NCBI GenBank assembly: GCA_016617495.1
Contig: WYCU01000011.1
Location: 1-52,489, forward strand
Length of the DNA: 52,489 nt
DNA from: Azonexaceae bacterium s22
GTDB lineage: Bacteria; Pseudomonadota; Gammaproteobacteria; Burkholderiales; Rhodocyclaceae
Reading direction: 5' to 3'
The notes beneath the pieces were generated by a model. That model worked only from the letters and a program-made list of their open reading frames with translations. It had not been told where the DNA came from and made no database searches. Each line of letters opens with the position of its first letter. Positions within the stretch are counted from its first letter, which is position 1. Shown in pieces: positions 9,284 to 19,949 of this stretch. Position numbers and translations under genes: made by a program.

Positions 9284-10039
9284 TTGAAGTTGGCCAAGCT
9301 TTTACGCCAGTTCGTGTTCGCTTTGTGCATTGCCTTGGTCGGCGGCTCTTTCGCGGAAGCAGATGCAGCCGAGACGTTGCGGATCGGGGCTTTGGAAAGC
9401 TCGCCGCCAATGTCTTATCGCGATAGCGAAGGACGGCTCACCGGGTTCAGCGTAGAGATTGTTCGCGCCATTTGCGAGGAAATGCATGTTCGTTGCGAAT
9501 TTCAATACACCACACTGGAGCAGGTCATTGACGCCGTAGCCAGCGGTGAAATCGACATGGCCGCCGTCGGCCTGCTGGACACGCCTGAACGACGTAGCCG
9601 CGTCCTGTTTTCCGCGCCTTACTTCCGATCGCTAACCCTGTGGTTCGCCAAGCCCGGCATCCAACCCGGCGATCCCGGCATTCGCGTCGCTGCAGTCAAA
9701 GGATCTGCTCAGGAACGCTATGCCCGCAAACAGGGCTGGGAGACTGTCGGGGTGATCGCCCACACCGAGCTCGGCGAACCGCTCTCCGCAGGCGTCGCAC
9801 AAGCCATCATGCTTCCCATGAGCACCGGCCTGGTGTTCATGCGCAGCCCCGAATTTCGAAAACTCGGTACAAGCTGGATGGCCATGAAGGTACCGGAGCT
9901 GTCCGGAGACGCCTCGCTACCCATTTCGCCCAAAAACGCACAACTGAAAGATGCTGTGAATGCCGCACTGGAGCGCATCAAGCGGAACGGCACGTATGAC
10001 CGGATCAACTCCAGATTTCTACCGTTACGTGTCTCATGA
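9284..10039 (+). CDS. Periplasmic solute-binding protein, family 3 (first of a pair)
   Basis: A 251-residue protein starting at TTG 9284, with AGGACC a few bases upstream; the nearby ATG at 9279 is out of frame. A signal peptide spans about 1-29. The mature part has the SBP_bac_3 pattern: LRIGALESSPPMSYRD, then G-x-L-T-G-F-S-V-E-I, I-D-A-V-A-S-G-E-I-D-M, the repeat-ending FSAPYFRS, and the C-terminal I-K-R-N-G-T-Y helix. Such proteins bind amino acids or similar small ligands. No ABC permease or ATPase is encoded nearby. Instead the gene overlaps a second SBP gene by 4 bases, followed by a membrane diguanylate cyclase. A sensory role for signal input, rather than transport, is therefore inferred. 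Confidence 0.85.
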   Translation: MKLAKLLRQFVFALCIALVGGSFAEADAAETLRIGALESSPPMSYRDSEGRLTGFSVEIVRAICEEMHVRCEFQYTTLEQVIDAVASGEIDMAAVGLLDTPERRSRVLFSAPYFRSLTLWFAKPGIQPGDPGIRVAAVKGSAQERYARKQGWETVGVIAHTELGEPLSAGVAQAIMLPMSTGLVFMRSPEFRKLGTSWMAMKVPELSGDASLPISPKNAQLKDAVNAALERIKRNGTYDRINSRFLPLRVS

Positions 10040-10851
10040 TGAGGCGACGGCACCTCCTGGCAATCGCACTGGTCCTGCTCACGCTACCAGCACTCGCTCG
10101 TGATCTCAATGTCGCCATCGGCGTCAGAAGCCCTTTGGAACTCCGGCAGTTCAGCATGGCGGGCTCGTCACCCATCAGTAGTTTGGGCGAAGTCAACCGC
10201 TTCAACGAAGCGCTCGCGCGGGAGATTTGTCAGCGCTTGGCTTTTCGCTGTCGTATTCACTACGTCACTTTTGCCGAAATTCTTCCCGGCGTCGAAGGAC
10301 AGCGCTTTCAAATGGGCTTCGGCAATTTCCTGCGAACGCCGGAACGCGCCTCGCGCGTCGGGTTCAGCGATGCGCTATGGCGTTCTTCGTCCCGCTTGGT
10401 TTCCACCCCAGAAACGCTGCGAAAATTTCAGTCCGGGTCGTCCCAGGAACTGAACCTGGAGACTTTGGCGAACGCTCGGGTCGCTACCATCACAGCGTCG
10501 CAGCAACATCGCTATCTCGAGCAAATTGCCCCCCAGCGCGGCCTGACCATCGTGACGCTCACCACACCCGCTGAGGTATTCGAGGCTTTACGCGAGCAAA
10601 CAGCGGATTTCGCTCTGGTCGTTGGCCTTTCTGCTTACATGTACATCAAGGCCGAAGATCCGCAATTACGCCGATTCAGCTATGTTGGCGCCGGTATCAC
10701 AGAGCACAACCTGGGCGGCAGCGTCCACATCGCATTGCCCCTCAGTGCTCACGCCCTGCGCCGCGATGTCAATCGAGCGATTGCGGACATGCGCAACGAT
10801 GGCACCTATAACCGAATTACCATGCAATATCTCCCCTTTAACCCGGATTGA
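10036..10851 (+). CDS. Periplasmic solute-binding protein, family 3 (second of a pair)
   Basis: A 271-residue protein starting at ATG 10036 and overlapping the previous stop as ATGA. The signal peptide ends near LPALA-RD (about residue 21). Features shared with its neighbour include the early V-A-I-G-V segment, the F-N-E-A-L-A-R-E-I-C-Q-R-L-A-F-R-C helix, the R-T-P-E-R-A-S-R-V-G-F-S block and the closing M-R-N-D-G-T-Y helix. The two proteins are diverged paralogues. It lacks the usual P-P-F/Y motif after the first strand and has a longer loop there, so ligand choice may differ. It probably acts with the adjacent diguanylate cyclase (gap of 4 bases). Confidence 0.82.
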   Translation: MMRRRHLLAIALVLLTLPALARDLNVAIGVRSPLELRQFSMAGSSPISSLGEVNRFNEALAREICQRLAFRCRIHYVTFAEILPGVEGQRFQMGFGNFLRTPERASRVGFSDALWRSSSRLVSTPETLRKFQSGSSQELNLETLANARVATITASQQHRYLEQIAPQRGLTIVTLTTPAEVFEALREQTADFALVVGLSAYMYIKAEDPQLRRFSYVGAGITEHNLGGSVHIALPLSAHALRRDVNRAIADMRNDGTYNRITMQYLPFNPD

Positions 10852-10855
10852 GCCG

Positions 10856-12124
10856 ATGGCCAAAGCCACCCAAAAGGATCGAGTCGGTGCCAATCAGGCC
10901 TTTGTCACCTTGGCTGCAGCCTTTGCCATTTTGTTCAGCATTGCTTTTACTTTGCTGGCCTTCGACCAACACCGTGTACTTCAGTCAGCTGAGCAACTTC
11001 AGGAAATCACTGTCCCGGAAATCATCCGATACCAGCGACTGGCCCGAAACATCGAGCAGTTGCGTCAGGAGGGCGAACACGTATTTTCCGCGAGCAAGGA
11101 TGAAGAGCGCCAACAAGCCCTGTTTATCGTCATGCTCGTTGCCAGCCATCCGAGCATCCTCGAGAACGAATCGGCTGCAATCGCGGCCCGAGAAGCCGAA
11201 GCCATGCTCACCGATGCGAGCCGCCTGGCCGACCGGGACCCCGTGTTGTTCAAGGTGCGCTACGCCGAATGGCAACAGCACTCCCGACGCCTCGGGCTGC
11301 TCGTAGACGACCTGACGGTTCAGGGTGCTGGCCGCGTCGCCGAAGATTTGGCGCAAATGTCCGTGGTGATGCATCTGTCCCGCTACAAACTGGTAGGAAC
11401 ACTGGCGTTGGTCGGGATCTTTCTGGTGCTGTCGATGTGGCTGCTGCGTCGGCACCTCGTTCGGCCGCTTCAGCGCATCGACCAGACGCTTTCATCCCTG
11501 AATGTCAACGAACATTCGCCAGTCTTTCCGGAAACGCAGTTGAACGAGATTTACGCCATCGAGCAGGCTACCGTTCGCCTGCATCGTCTGTTGCAGGAAA
11601 ACGAGGCTTCGCGCCGCGATCTCGAACAACAGGCCACCCTGGACAGCCTGACCGGCCTGATGAACCGTCGCCACTTCATGGCCAAGGCCGAAGCGGAGTT
11701 ACGCCGCGCGGAGCGCTACGGCCACCCGGTTGCCATCGCGCTGGGCGACCTCGACCATTTCAAACATCTCAACGACACGTACGGCCATGCTGCGGGTGAC
11801 ATCGTCCTGCGTGCCTTTGCCGCGCTCCTGACCGAAAGCGTGCGCGAGTCCGATCTGGTCTGCCGCTATGGCGGTGAGGAGTTCGTGTTGCTCTTCCCGG
11901 AAAGCACGACGGAACAAGCCCGCGTGCTGATGGAACGTTTCCGCCATCGCTTTTCCGAGTTCGACGTCGCGCTTCCCGACGGCCTGCTCCTTCGCGTGAC
12001 TTTGAGCATTGGCATTGCCGATGCCAGCCATGGCCCCCTGGAAAATGCCCTGCAGCGTGCCGACGATGCGCTTTACGAGGCCAAGTGGCAGGGGCGTAAT
12101 CGCGTCGTCGTCGCTATCGAGTAA
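10856..12124 (+). CDS. Membrane diguanylate cyclase with small periplasmic sensor domain
   Basis: A 422-residue protein starting at ATG 10856. A transmembrane helix at about 15-37 and another at about 178-200 enclose a mainly helical periplasmic segment of about 140 residues. After a short HAMP-like linker and coiled segment comes a GGDEF domain: DSLTGLMNRRHF near 262, G-D-L-D-H-F-K near 300, and the active-site GGEEF at 339-343. The inhibitory-site motif RESD (330-333) lies exactly five residues before GGEEF, so product feedback by c-di-GMP is expected. No EAL domain is present. The coupled SBP genes upstream resemble the NspS-MbaA arrangement in Vibrio, where a periplasmic binding protein signals into a c-di-GMP enzyme. 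Confidence 0.92.
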   Translation: MAKATQKDRVGANQAFVTLAAAFAILFSIAFTLLAFDQHRVLQSAEQLQEITVPEIIRYQRLARNIEQLRQEGEHVFSASKDEERQQALFIVMLVASHPSILENESAAIAAREAEAMLTDASRLADRDPVLFKVRYAEWQQHSRRLGLLVDDLTVQGAGRVAEDLAQMSVVMHLSRYKLVGTLALVGIFLVLSMWLLRRHLVRPLQRIDQTLSSLNVNEHSPVFPETQLNEIYAIEQATVRLHRLLQENEASRRDLEQQATLDSLTGLMNRRHFMAKAEAELRRAERYGHPVAIALGDLDHFKHLNDTYGHAAGDIVLRAFAALLTESVRESDLVCRYGGEEFVLLFPESTTEQARVLMERFRHRFSEFDVALPDGLLLRVTLSIGIADASHGPLENALQRADDALYEAKWQGRNRVVVAIE

Positions 12125-12176
12125 GCAACGCAGGCGCGGCCCCGCATGCGTGGTGCGACGCCCCCTGAAAACCGCT

Positions 12177-12547
12177 TCACACCAGAATGCAAATCCAGAC
12201 TGCCGCCGCGCCGATCATCGTCAGCATGACCGCCGCGCTGCCCATGTCTTTGGCCCGCTTGGCCAGTTCGTGACGTTCCGGCGAGGCCTTGTCCACCACA
12301 GCCTCGATGGCCGAGTTCAGGATTTCAACAACCAGTATCGACCACACGCTGGCGATGAGCACCGCACGCTCGACGCCACTGTGCCCGAGATACAAGGCCA
12401 GCGGCACGGCAATCGCCGCGAGTAACACCTCCTCGCGAAAGGCCGCTTCGTTTTTCCAGGCCGCCTGCAAACCGGCCAGCGAATAGCGCGCAGCATTCAG
12501 CAAACGCCCGACGCCATGCCGTGCCTTGACCCCGCTGTAAGTGTCCG

Positions 12548-12551
<4 letters not shown>
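12177..12551 (-). CDS. dgkA: Diacylglycerol kinase
   Basis: A 124-residue integral membrane protein with three predicted helices, the normal size for DgkA. The family signature [12 protein letters not shown] (active-site helix) is followed by [15 protein letters not shown]. It phosphorylates diacylglycerol with ATP at the inner membrane, recycling the lipid left by periplasmic glucan and lipopolysaccharide modification. The start at 12551 overlaps the uvrA stop by 4 bases. An upstream in-frame ATG at 12602 would lie inside uvrA and adds unconserved sequence. Confidence 0.93.
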
Positions 12552-15370
<2,819 letters not shown>

Positions 15371-15402
15371 CGCTGTTCTGCTGGATGACGGAGAAGGGGC
15401 AA

Positions 15403-15408
15403 ACTATA
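15403..15408 (-). promoter_or_regulatory. Possible -10 element of uvrA
   Basis: On the minus strand TATAGT lies 33 bases before the uvrA ATG. The repeat copy at 15424-15439 ends about 15 bases further upstream, so its GCGACA would sit at roughly -35 distance (18-base spacer), a 4 of 6 match to TTGACA. Confidence 0.35.
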
Positions 15409-15423
15409 CGCAAATCGACTGAT

Positions 15424-15439
15424 GATTGTCGCGGTCGAC
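15424..15439 (-). repeat. Dispersed 16-base repeat, copy 3 (exact, minus strand)
   Basis: Exact GTCGACCGCGACAATC, intergenic between the SPFH gene and uvrA. With flanks, 15418-15447 matches 50364-50393 (copy 9) over 30 bases with a single mismatch, including a leading TTTTTGAG and a trailing TCAGT. Confidence 0.75.
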
Positions 15440-15465
15440 CTCAAAAAACAGGCAAAAACGCAGGG

Positions 15466-16335
15466 CTATCCGCCGGACTTGTCCACCGCAATGACCGGAT
15501 GCGTTTCGCTTTCCGAAACCAGCACGGTCATCAGATTGCCAACGAGCTTGATCCGCTCCGCTTCGCCCAGATGCACGACGCCCTCGCGCTCCAGTTGCTC
15601 TATCGCAAGACGCACCATGCCCACGGCACCCTCGACAATCTGCGTCCGCGCAGCCACCACAGCAGCCGCCTGCTGGCGCCGCAGCATTGCGCTGGCAATC
15701 TCCGGCGCGTAGGCCAGATGCGCGATACGCGCCTGAATCACATCGAGCCCGGCGAGCGCCACATGCTCCTGAATGGTTTCGGCGAGCGCGTCTGAAACCG
15801 CATCGAGATCGGCGCGCAAGGAGTTGCGCCCCTGCTCGTCGCCGTCGTACCAGCGCGAACTGGCCACGGCGCGCAGGGCCGATTCACTTTGCGTGGCGAT
15901 ATAGGCAGCGTAATCCTGAACATCGAACACCGCCCGCGCGCTATCCGCCACACGCCAGACCACCACGGCGCCAACCTCGATGGGATTCCCGGCTCGGTCA
16001 TTGACCTTGAGGGTCGGCGTATTGAGATTATTGACGCGCAACGAGACGCGTTGGCGCACACAGAGCGGATTGACCCAGAAGAACCCATCCTCCCGCATGC
16101 TGCCCGCGTAGCGCCCAAAAAAGGTCAGCACAGCGCCGATATTGGGAGGCAGCACAATGAAACCCTTGGCCGCCAACACCGTCAGCGGCACGCCGATAAT
16201 GCCGGTCAGCGTCGGCGTGCGTCCGTGGAACACCACCTCGCCAACCGTCAGCCAGAGGGTGACCCCCAGCAATACCAGCCACACGGGCAGGAAGAGCCAA
16301 CCCGAGAAACTTGTTGCGTTACGTTCTTCGATCAT
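15466..16335 (-). CDS. SPFH/band-7 domain membrane protein
   Basis: A 289-residue protein with two hydrophobic segments near the N-terminus (about 13-32 and 42-62). An SPFH/band-7 domain follows: GFIVLPPNIGAVLTFFGRYAG, then V-N-P-L-C-V-R-Q-R-V-S-L-R, D-R-A-G-N-P-I-E-V-G-A-V-V-V-W-R-V, and a long Ala/Gln/Arg-rich helix with APEIASAMLRRQQA. SPFH proteins form membrane-associated oligomers linked to protein quality control or membrane microdomains. No NfeD partner or protease is next to it. The gene lies upstream of uvrA on the same strand with a 95-base gap. The exact role is unknown. Confidence 0.85.
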   Translation of the reverse strand: MIEERNATSFSGWLFLPVWLVLLGVTLWLTVGEVVFHGRTPTLTGIIGVPLTVLAAKGFIVLPPNIGAVLTFFGRYAGSMREDGFFWVNPLCVRQRVSLRVNNLNTPTLKVNDRAGNPIEVGAVVVWRVADSARAVFDVQDYAAYIATQSESALRAVASSRWYDGDEQGRNSLRADLDAVSDALAETIQEHVALAGLDVIQARIAHLAYAPEIASAMLRRQQAAAVVAARTQIVEGAVGMVRLAIEQLEREGVVHLGEAERIKLVGNLMTVLVSESETHPVIAVDKSGG

Positions 16336-16385
16336 TGCTGGTCGCCTCGTTTCAAAGCCATGGCGACCAGCTTACCACGATCAAA

Positions 16386-17588
16386 TTACCAGTTCGGCTC
16401 GCGCTCCGGCGTTGCCGTGATGCGGTGAATACTGAGGTCTGCCCCTTCGTATTCCTGTTCCTGATCGAGCCGCAGCCCAAGCGTCGCCTTGAGCAATCCG
16501 TAAACGACAGTCCCACCGACGAGCGCCACGACAATGGCCATCCCGGTCATGATGAGCTGTGGCATGAAGGCCACCCCACCGGCGCCGCCCAGCGCCTTGG
16601 CGCCGAATATGCCGGCTGCGATGCCGCCCCATGCCCCACACAGCCCGTGCAAGGGCCAGACACCCAGCACATCGTCGATCTTCCAGCGATTCTGGGTCAG
16701 GGTGAACATGACAACAAACAGTGCGCCGGCGACGCCCCCCACAACCAACGCACCGATCGGGTGCATCAGATCGGAGCCCGCGCAAACGGCCACCAGCCCC
16801 GCCAGCGGGCCGTTATGCACAAAACCCGGGTCATTCTTGCCCAGCACCAACGCAACGAGCGTCCCGCCCACCATTGCCATGAGCGAATTCAGGGCGACCA
16901 GACCGGAAATCTTGTCGAGAGTCTGGGCGCTCATCACGTTAAAGCCAAACCAGCCCACGGTCAGAATCCAGGCCCCAAGGGCCAGAAAGGGAATCGAGGA
17001 CGGCGGGTGCGCGGAAATGCGTCCATCCTTGGAATACCGGCCATAACGTGCGCCGAGCAGCAGGACCGCCGGCAACGCAATCCATCCTCCCATGGCGTGC
17101 ACAACGACCGAACCGGCAAAATCATGAAACTCTTCGCCAAACGTGGCCTTCAGCCAGGCCTGGACACCAAAGGCCTGGTTCCAGGCAATGCTCTCGAAGA
17201 AGGGGTAGACAAAACCGACAACCAGAAAGGTGGCCATCAATTGCGGGTGAAACTTCGCGCGTTCGGCGATGCCCCCGGAAATAATGGCCGGAATCGCCGC
17301 CGCAAAAGTCAGCAGAAAGAAGAACTTGGTCAGCTCGAACCCGTTCTTTTCCATCAGGGTATCCACCCCGGAAAAGAAATTCACGCCATAGGCAATGCTA
17401 TAGCCGATGAAAAAATAGGCCACCGTGGATACGCCAAAATCCGTAAGGATCTTGACCAGCGCATTCACCTGGTTCTTCTTGCGCACGGTCCCGACTTCCA
17501 GAAACGCAAAGCCGGCGTGCATGGCCAGCACCATGATGGCACCGAGCAAAATGAAAAGGACGTTGCCGCCCGACTGGAAAGCTTCCAT
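16386..17588 (-). CDS. amt: Ammonium transporter
   Basis: A 400-residue polytopic protein of Amt length with about 11 membrane helices. It begins without a cleavable signal: MEAFQSGGNVLFILLGAIMV, then the family-typical A-F-L-E-V-G-T-V-R-K-K-N. The two pore histidines can be placed in S-V-V-V-H-A-M-G-G-W and V-W-P-L-H-G-L-C-G, and D-F-A-G-S supplies the conserved Asp. It conducts ammonium across the inner membrane under nitrogen limitation. glnK, usually its partner, is not adjacent. A strong Shine-Dalgarno (GAGGGGG) precedes the ATG. Upstream lie a sigma-54-type promoter and two NtrC-type sites, consistent with nitrogen control. Confidence 0.95.
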   Translation of the reverse strand: MEAFQSGGNVLFILLGAIMVLAMHAGFAFLEVGTVRKKNQVNALVKILTDFGVSTVAYFFIGYSIAYGVNFFSGVDTLMEKNGFELTKFFFLLTFAAAIPAIISGGIAERAKFHPQLMATFLVVGFVYPFFESIAWNQAFGVQAWLKATFGEEFHDFAGSVVVHAMGGWIALPAVLLLGARYGRYSKDGRISAHPPSSIPFLALGAWILTVGWFGFNVMSAQTLDKISGLVALNSLMAMVGGTLVALVLGKNDPGFVHNGPLAGLVAVCAGSDLMHPIGALVVGGVAGALFVVMFTLTQNRWKIDDVLGVWPLHGLCGAWGGIAAGIFGAKALGGAGGVAFMPQLIMTGMAIVVALVGGTVVYGLLKATLGLRLDQEQEYEGADLSIHRITATPEREPNW

Positions 17589-17620
17589 GAATCCCCCTCA
17601 AAAATTGACCGGGAGCAGAA

Positions 17621-17636
17621 AGCAAGCACCATTCCA
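17621..17636 (-). promoter_or_regulatory. Sigma-54 (-24/-12) promoter of amt
   Basis: The minus strand reads TGGAATGGTGCTTGCT. The invariant GG (-24) and GC (-12) are separated by exactly ten bases and TTGCT matches the -12 consensus; two positions of the -24 box differ from TGGCACG. Transcription would start near 17611, about 22 bases before the ATG, leaving room for the GAGGGGG ribosome site. Confidence 0.75.
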
Positions 17637-17691
17637 GTGCATGAAAAATGTTACAAATCAGTGCGTTGCGGAAAAGCAAATCCGGCAAAAC

Positions 17692-17708
17692 GGCACCGTC
17701 ACGGTGCA
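17692..17708. promoter_or_regulatory. NtrC-type enhancer site 1 upstream of amt
   Basis: GGCACCGTCACGGTGCA matches the NtrC consensus TGCACY-N5-RGTGCA at all but the first base. Its centre lies about 90 bases upstream of the predicted sigma-54 start. Confidence 0.7.
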
Positions 17709-17721
17709 GCAATCACCGCTG

Positions 17722-17738
17722 CGCTCGCAACTGGTGCA
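17722..17738. promoter_or_regulatory. NtrC-type enhancer site 2 (half-conserved) upstream of amt
   Basis: CGCTCGCAACTGGTGCA has one perfect half (TGGTGCA) and one weak half. Its centre is 30 bases, about three helical turns, from site 1, the spacing known for paired NtrC sites at glnA. Confidence 0.5.
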
Positions 17739-17746
17739 TTCACGGA

Positions 17747-19015
17747 TTATTTCGGCACCATCTCGGGCGGCAAAAGTAGCCACATCCGCCCACTCTGTTT
17801 CATGCGCCCGGCGAGTTCGCCCGCCTCCTTGCCGAAGCCCCAGAAATAATCGGCGCGTACCGCACCTTGAATGGCGCTCCCGGTGTCCTGAGCCATGACC
17901 AGACGATTTAAGGATTGGCGCGAATTGGGGCGCGTGGTCGCCAGAAACACCGGTGAGCCCAGCGGAATCGAACGCGGATCGATCGCGATACTGCGCTCCG
18001 GCGTCAATGGCACCCCGAGCGCACCAATCGGGCCATCCTTGCTGTTATTCACCTCGCGGAAAAACACGTAACTGGGATTGCTATTGAGCAAGGCTTCGAC
18101 CCGTGAAGGATTGGCGCGTGCCCAAGCCTGGATGCCCTGCATCGACGCATCCTCGAGTTTCATCTCGCCCCGGTCGACCAGCGCACGCCCGATCGACTGG
18201 TACGGGTAACCGTTCTGGTCCGCATAATTCACGCGGGTCACACTGCCATCCGGCAGACGCACACGCCCCGAACCCTGTACCTGGAGAAAGAACAATTCGA
18301 TGGGATCGTCTACGTACAAGAGGGTTCGCGCCGGAATACGGTCGCCCCGTGCGTTGATTTCCGCGCGCGTCCAGTAGGGCACCACCTTGTTCCCTTCGAG
18401 GCGCCCACGCACGCGCTTGTCCTTCAGTTCGGGAAAGATCGAGGACAAATCAATGGTCAGCAAGTCGTCCGGCACACCGCGTAGCGGTTGGGCAAACTCG
18501 GCTGTGCGGACTCGGCTGCCGCGTAGCAAGGGTTCGTAATAGCCCGTGACCAATCCATTGGCATTGCCGTCCTGGCTCACCACGGCGAAAGGGCGAAGAT
18601 GGGTTTCAAAGAATCGCCGGGGATCGTGCCCGGGTTTATCGTCGGCAGCGCGGGCAAGATCGCACACACGTTTCCAGCCGCCCCAGTGCGGCTTGCTCGC
18701 CATGCCGCGACAACTCGCCAGAAAAGCGCCCCAGGCTGCGGCGGGATCGTCCTCGCGCCACCCCGGGAGATCGGCCCACTGGGCGGCTCGCAGCTGTTGC
18801 CTGGGGGGCAGGCCGCTCACCGGCGGCGCAGGCGGTGACACGGGCGGTTTCGCCGTCGGAGGTGCCACTGGCGCTGCGGGCGGACACTCGGCACAGCCGG
18901 GGCATGGCTCGCAAGCACCTGCAGCGGGAGGGGCGGGTGGCGCAGTGCCGCAACCATTGAGCAGCAGCGCGCCGGCACTTGCCACCACAAGCAAGGCAAC
19001 ATGGAGTTTTCGCAT
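17747..19015 (-). CDS. mltA: Membrane-bound lytic murein transglycosylase A (lipoprotein)
   Basis: A 422-residue protein. The start at 19015 places a signal peptide with lipobox L-N-G-C (lipidated Cys22) at the N-terminus; translation from 19198 would run through the promoter of the divergent gene. A Cys/Pro-rich linker (residues 30-70) follows, with four cysteines spaced C-x2-C-x2-C-x2-C at 35-44. The MltA domain has T-G-Y-Y-E-P, L-F-F-L-Q-V-Q-G-S-G-R and Y-V-F-F-R. The C-terminal 3D domain has I-A-I-D-P-R-S-I-P-L-G and the catalytic region M-A-Q-D-T-G-S-A-I-Q-G. It cleaves peptidoglycan strands to 1,6-anhydro products at the outer membrane. Its stop is about 160 bases upstream of amt. Confidence 0.94.
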   Translation of the reverse strand: MRKLHVALLVVASAGALLLNGCGTAPPAPPAAGACEPCPGCAECPPAAPVAPPTAKPPVSPPAPPVSGLPPRQQLRAAQWADLPGWREDDPAAAWGAFLASCRGMASKPHWGGWKRVCDLARAADDKPGHDPRRFFETHLRPFAVVSQDGNANGLVTGYYEPLLRGSRVRTAEFAQPLRGVPDDLLTIDLSSIFPELKDKRVRGRLEGNKVVPYWTRAEINARGDRIPARTLLYVDDPIELFFLQVQGSGRVRLPDGSVTRVNYADQNGYPYQSIGRALVDRGEMKLEDASMQGIQAWARANPSRVEALLNSNPSYVFFREVNNSKDGPIGALGVPLTPERSIAIDPRSIPLGSPVFLATTRPNSRQSLNRLVMAQDTGSAIQGAVRADYFWGFGKEAGELAGRMKQSGRMWLLLPPEMVPK

Positions 19016-19047
19016 GGGTTTCGTTAGAGTTCGCAAATTTGCAGCAG

Positions 19048-19055
19048 AGTATACC
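19048..19055. promoter_or_regulatory. Overlapping divergent -10 elements for mltA and the AAA ATPase
   Basis: The 46-base gap between the divergent starts contains AGTATACC. The minus strand reads TATACT (33 bases before mltA) and the plus strand TATACC (7 bases before the other ATG). The plus-strand use would give an almost leaderless message, so it is the weaker proposal. Confidence 0.35.
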
Positions 19056-19061
19056 CGCGCC

Positions 19062-19949
19062 ATGTCCGACGTTTCGCCCTTAGACCGCCTGATTGCCCGT
19101 GCCGAATCCCTGATCGAACGCCTGGAGCAAGTCTTGCCCCCGGCGCCCGTATTGCCCGACTGGTCTGGGGCGATTGCGTTTCGCTGGCGCAGGCGCAACG
19201 GACGAGGCGAACTGCAAGCAGTGCGCCATCCTCATCCGATCCGCCTGGACGACCTGGAAAACATTGCCGACCAAAAGGCGCGCATCGTCGCCAATACCCG
19301 GCAGTTTGTTGCCGGGAAGTCAGCGAATAACGTGTTGCTTACCGGCAGCCGTGGTTCGGGCAAATCTTCGCTGGTGAAGGCCGTGCTGAATGAATTTGCC
19401 GACCGGGGACTGCGCCTGATTGAGGTCGACAAGGATGACCTGGTCGACCTGCCGGAAATCGTCGACCTGCTTGAAGGTCGGCAAGAACGCTTCATCCTGT
19501 TCTGCGATGACTTGTCGTTCGAGGCTGGCGAAACCGCTTATAAGGCATTGAAATCCGTGCTGGATGGCTCAGTTGCCGCGCCACCGGACAACGTACTCAT
19601 TTACGCCACCTCCAATCGACGCCACCTGATGCCGGAATACTTTTCCGAGAATCTCGACACGACACGTGTCGATGACGAAATTCACCCCGGCGAAGCCGTT
19701 GAAGAAAAAATCTCCCTATCCGAACGCTTCGGCCTATGGATATCTTTTTATCCGTTCAGCCAGGACGACTATCTGGCCGTCGCCCGCCACTGGCTTGGAC
19801 AATTTGGCGTGGCCGAGGGCGAAATCGATGCCTGCGAACGCGAAGCGCTCAATTGGGCGCTCGGCCGCGGCTCACGCAGCGGCCGGGTGGCCTGGCAGTT
19901 TGCTCGGGACTATGCCGGACGCAACTTGAACAACGGCGGTGCGGCGTGA
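19062..19949 (+). CDS. AAA ATPase of the DUF815 type
   Basis: A 295-residue ATPase. The ATG at 19062 is chosen because longer frames run through the divergent mltA gene. After an N-terminal helical region comes I-R-L-D-D-L-E-N-I-A-D-Q-K, Walker A GSRGSGKS at 95-102, Walker B F-I-L-F-C-D-D-L-S-F near 147-156, and sensor-1 I-Y-A-T-S-N-R-R-H-L. The segment E-K-I-S-L-S-E-R-F-G-L-W-I-S-F-Y is typical of this family. The molecular role of DUF815 ATPases is not established. The stop overlaps the next gene (GTGA). Confidence 0.88.
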   Translation: MSDVSPLDRLIARAESLIERLEQVLPPAPVLPDWSGAIAFRWRRRNGRGELQAVRHPHPIRLDDLENIADQKARIVANTRQFVAGKSANNVLLTGSRGSGKSSLVKAVLNEFADRGLRLIEVDKDDLVDLPEIVDLLEGRQERFILFCDDLSFEAGETAYKALKSVLDGSVAAPPDNVLIYATSNRRHLMPEYFSENLDTTRVDDEIHPGEAVEEKISLSERFGLWISFYPFSQDDYLAVARHWLGQFGVAEGEIDACEREALNWALGRGSRSGRVAWQFARDYAGRNLNNGGAA

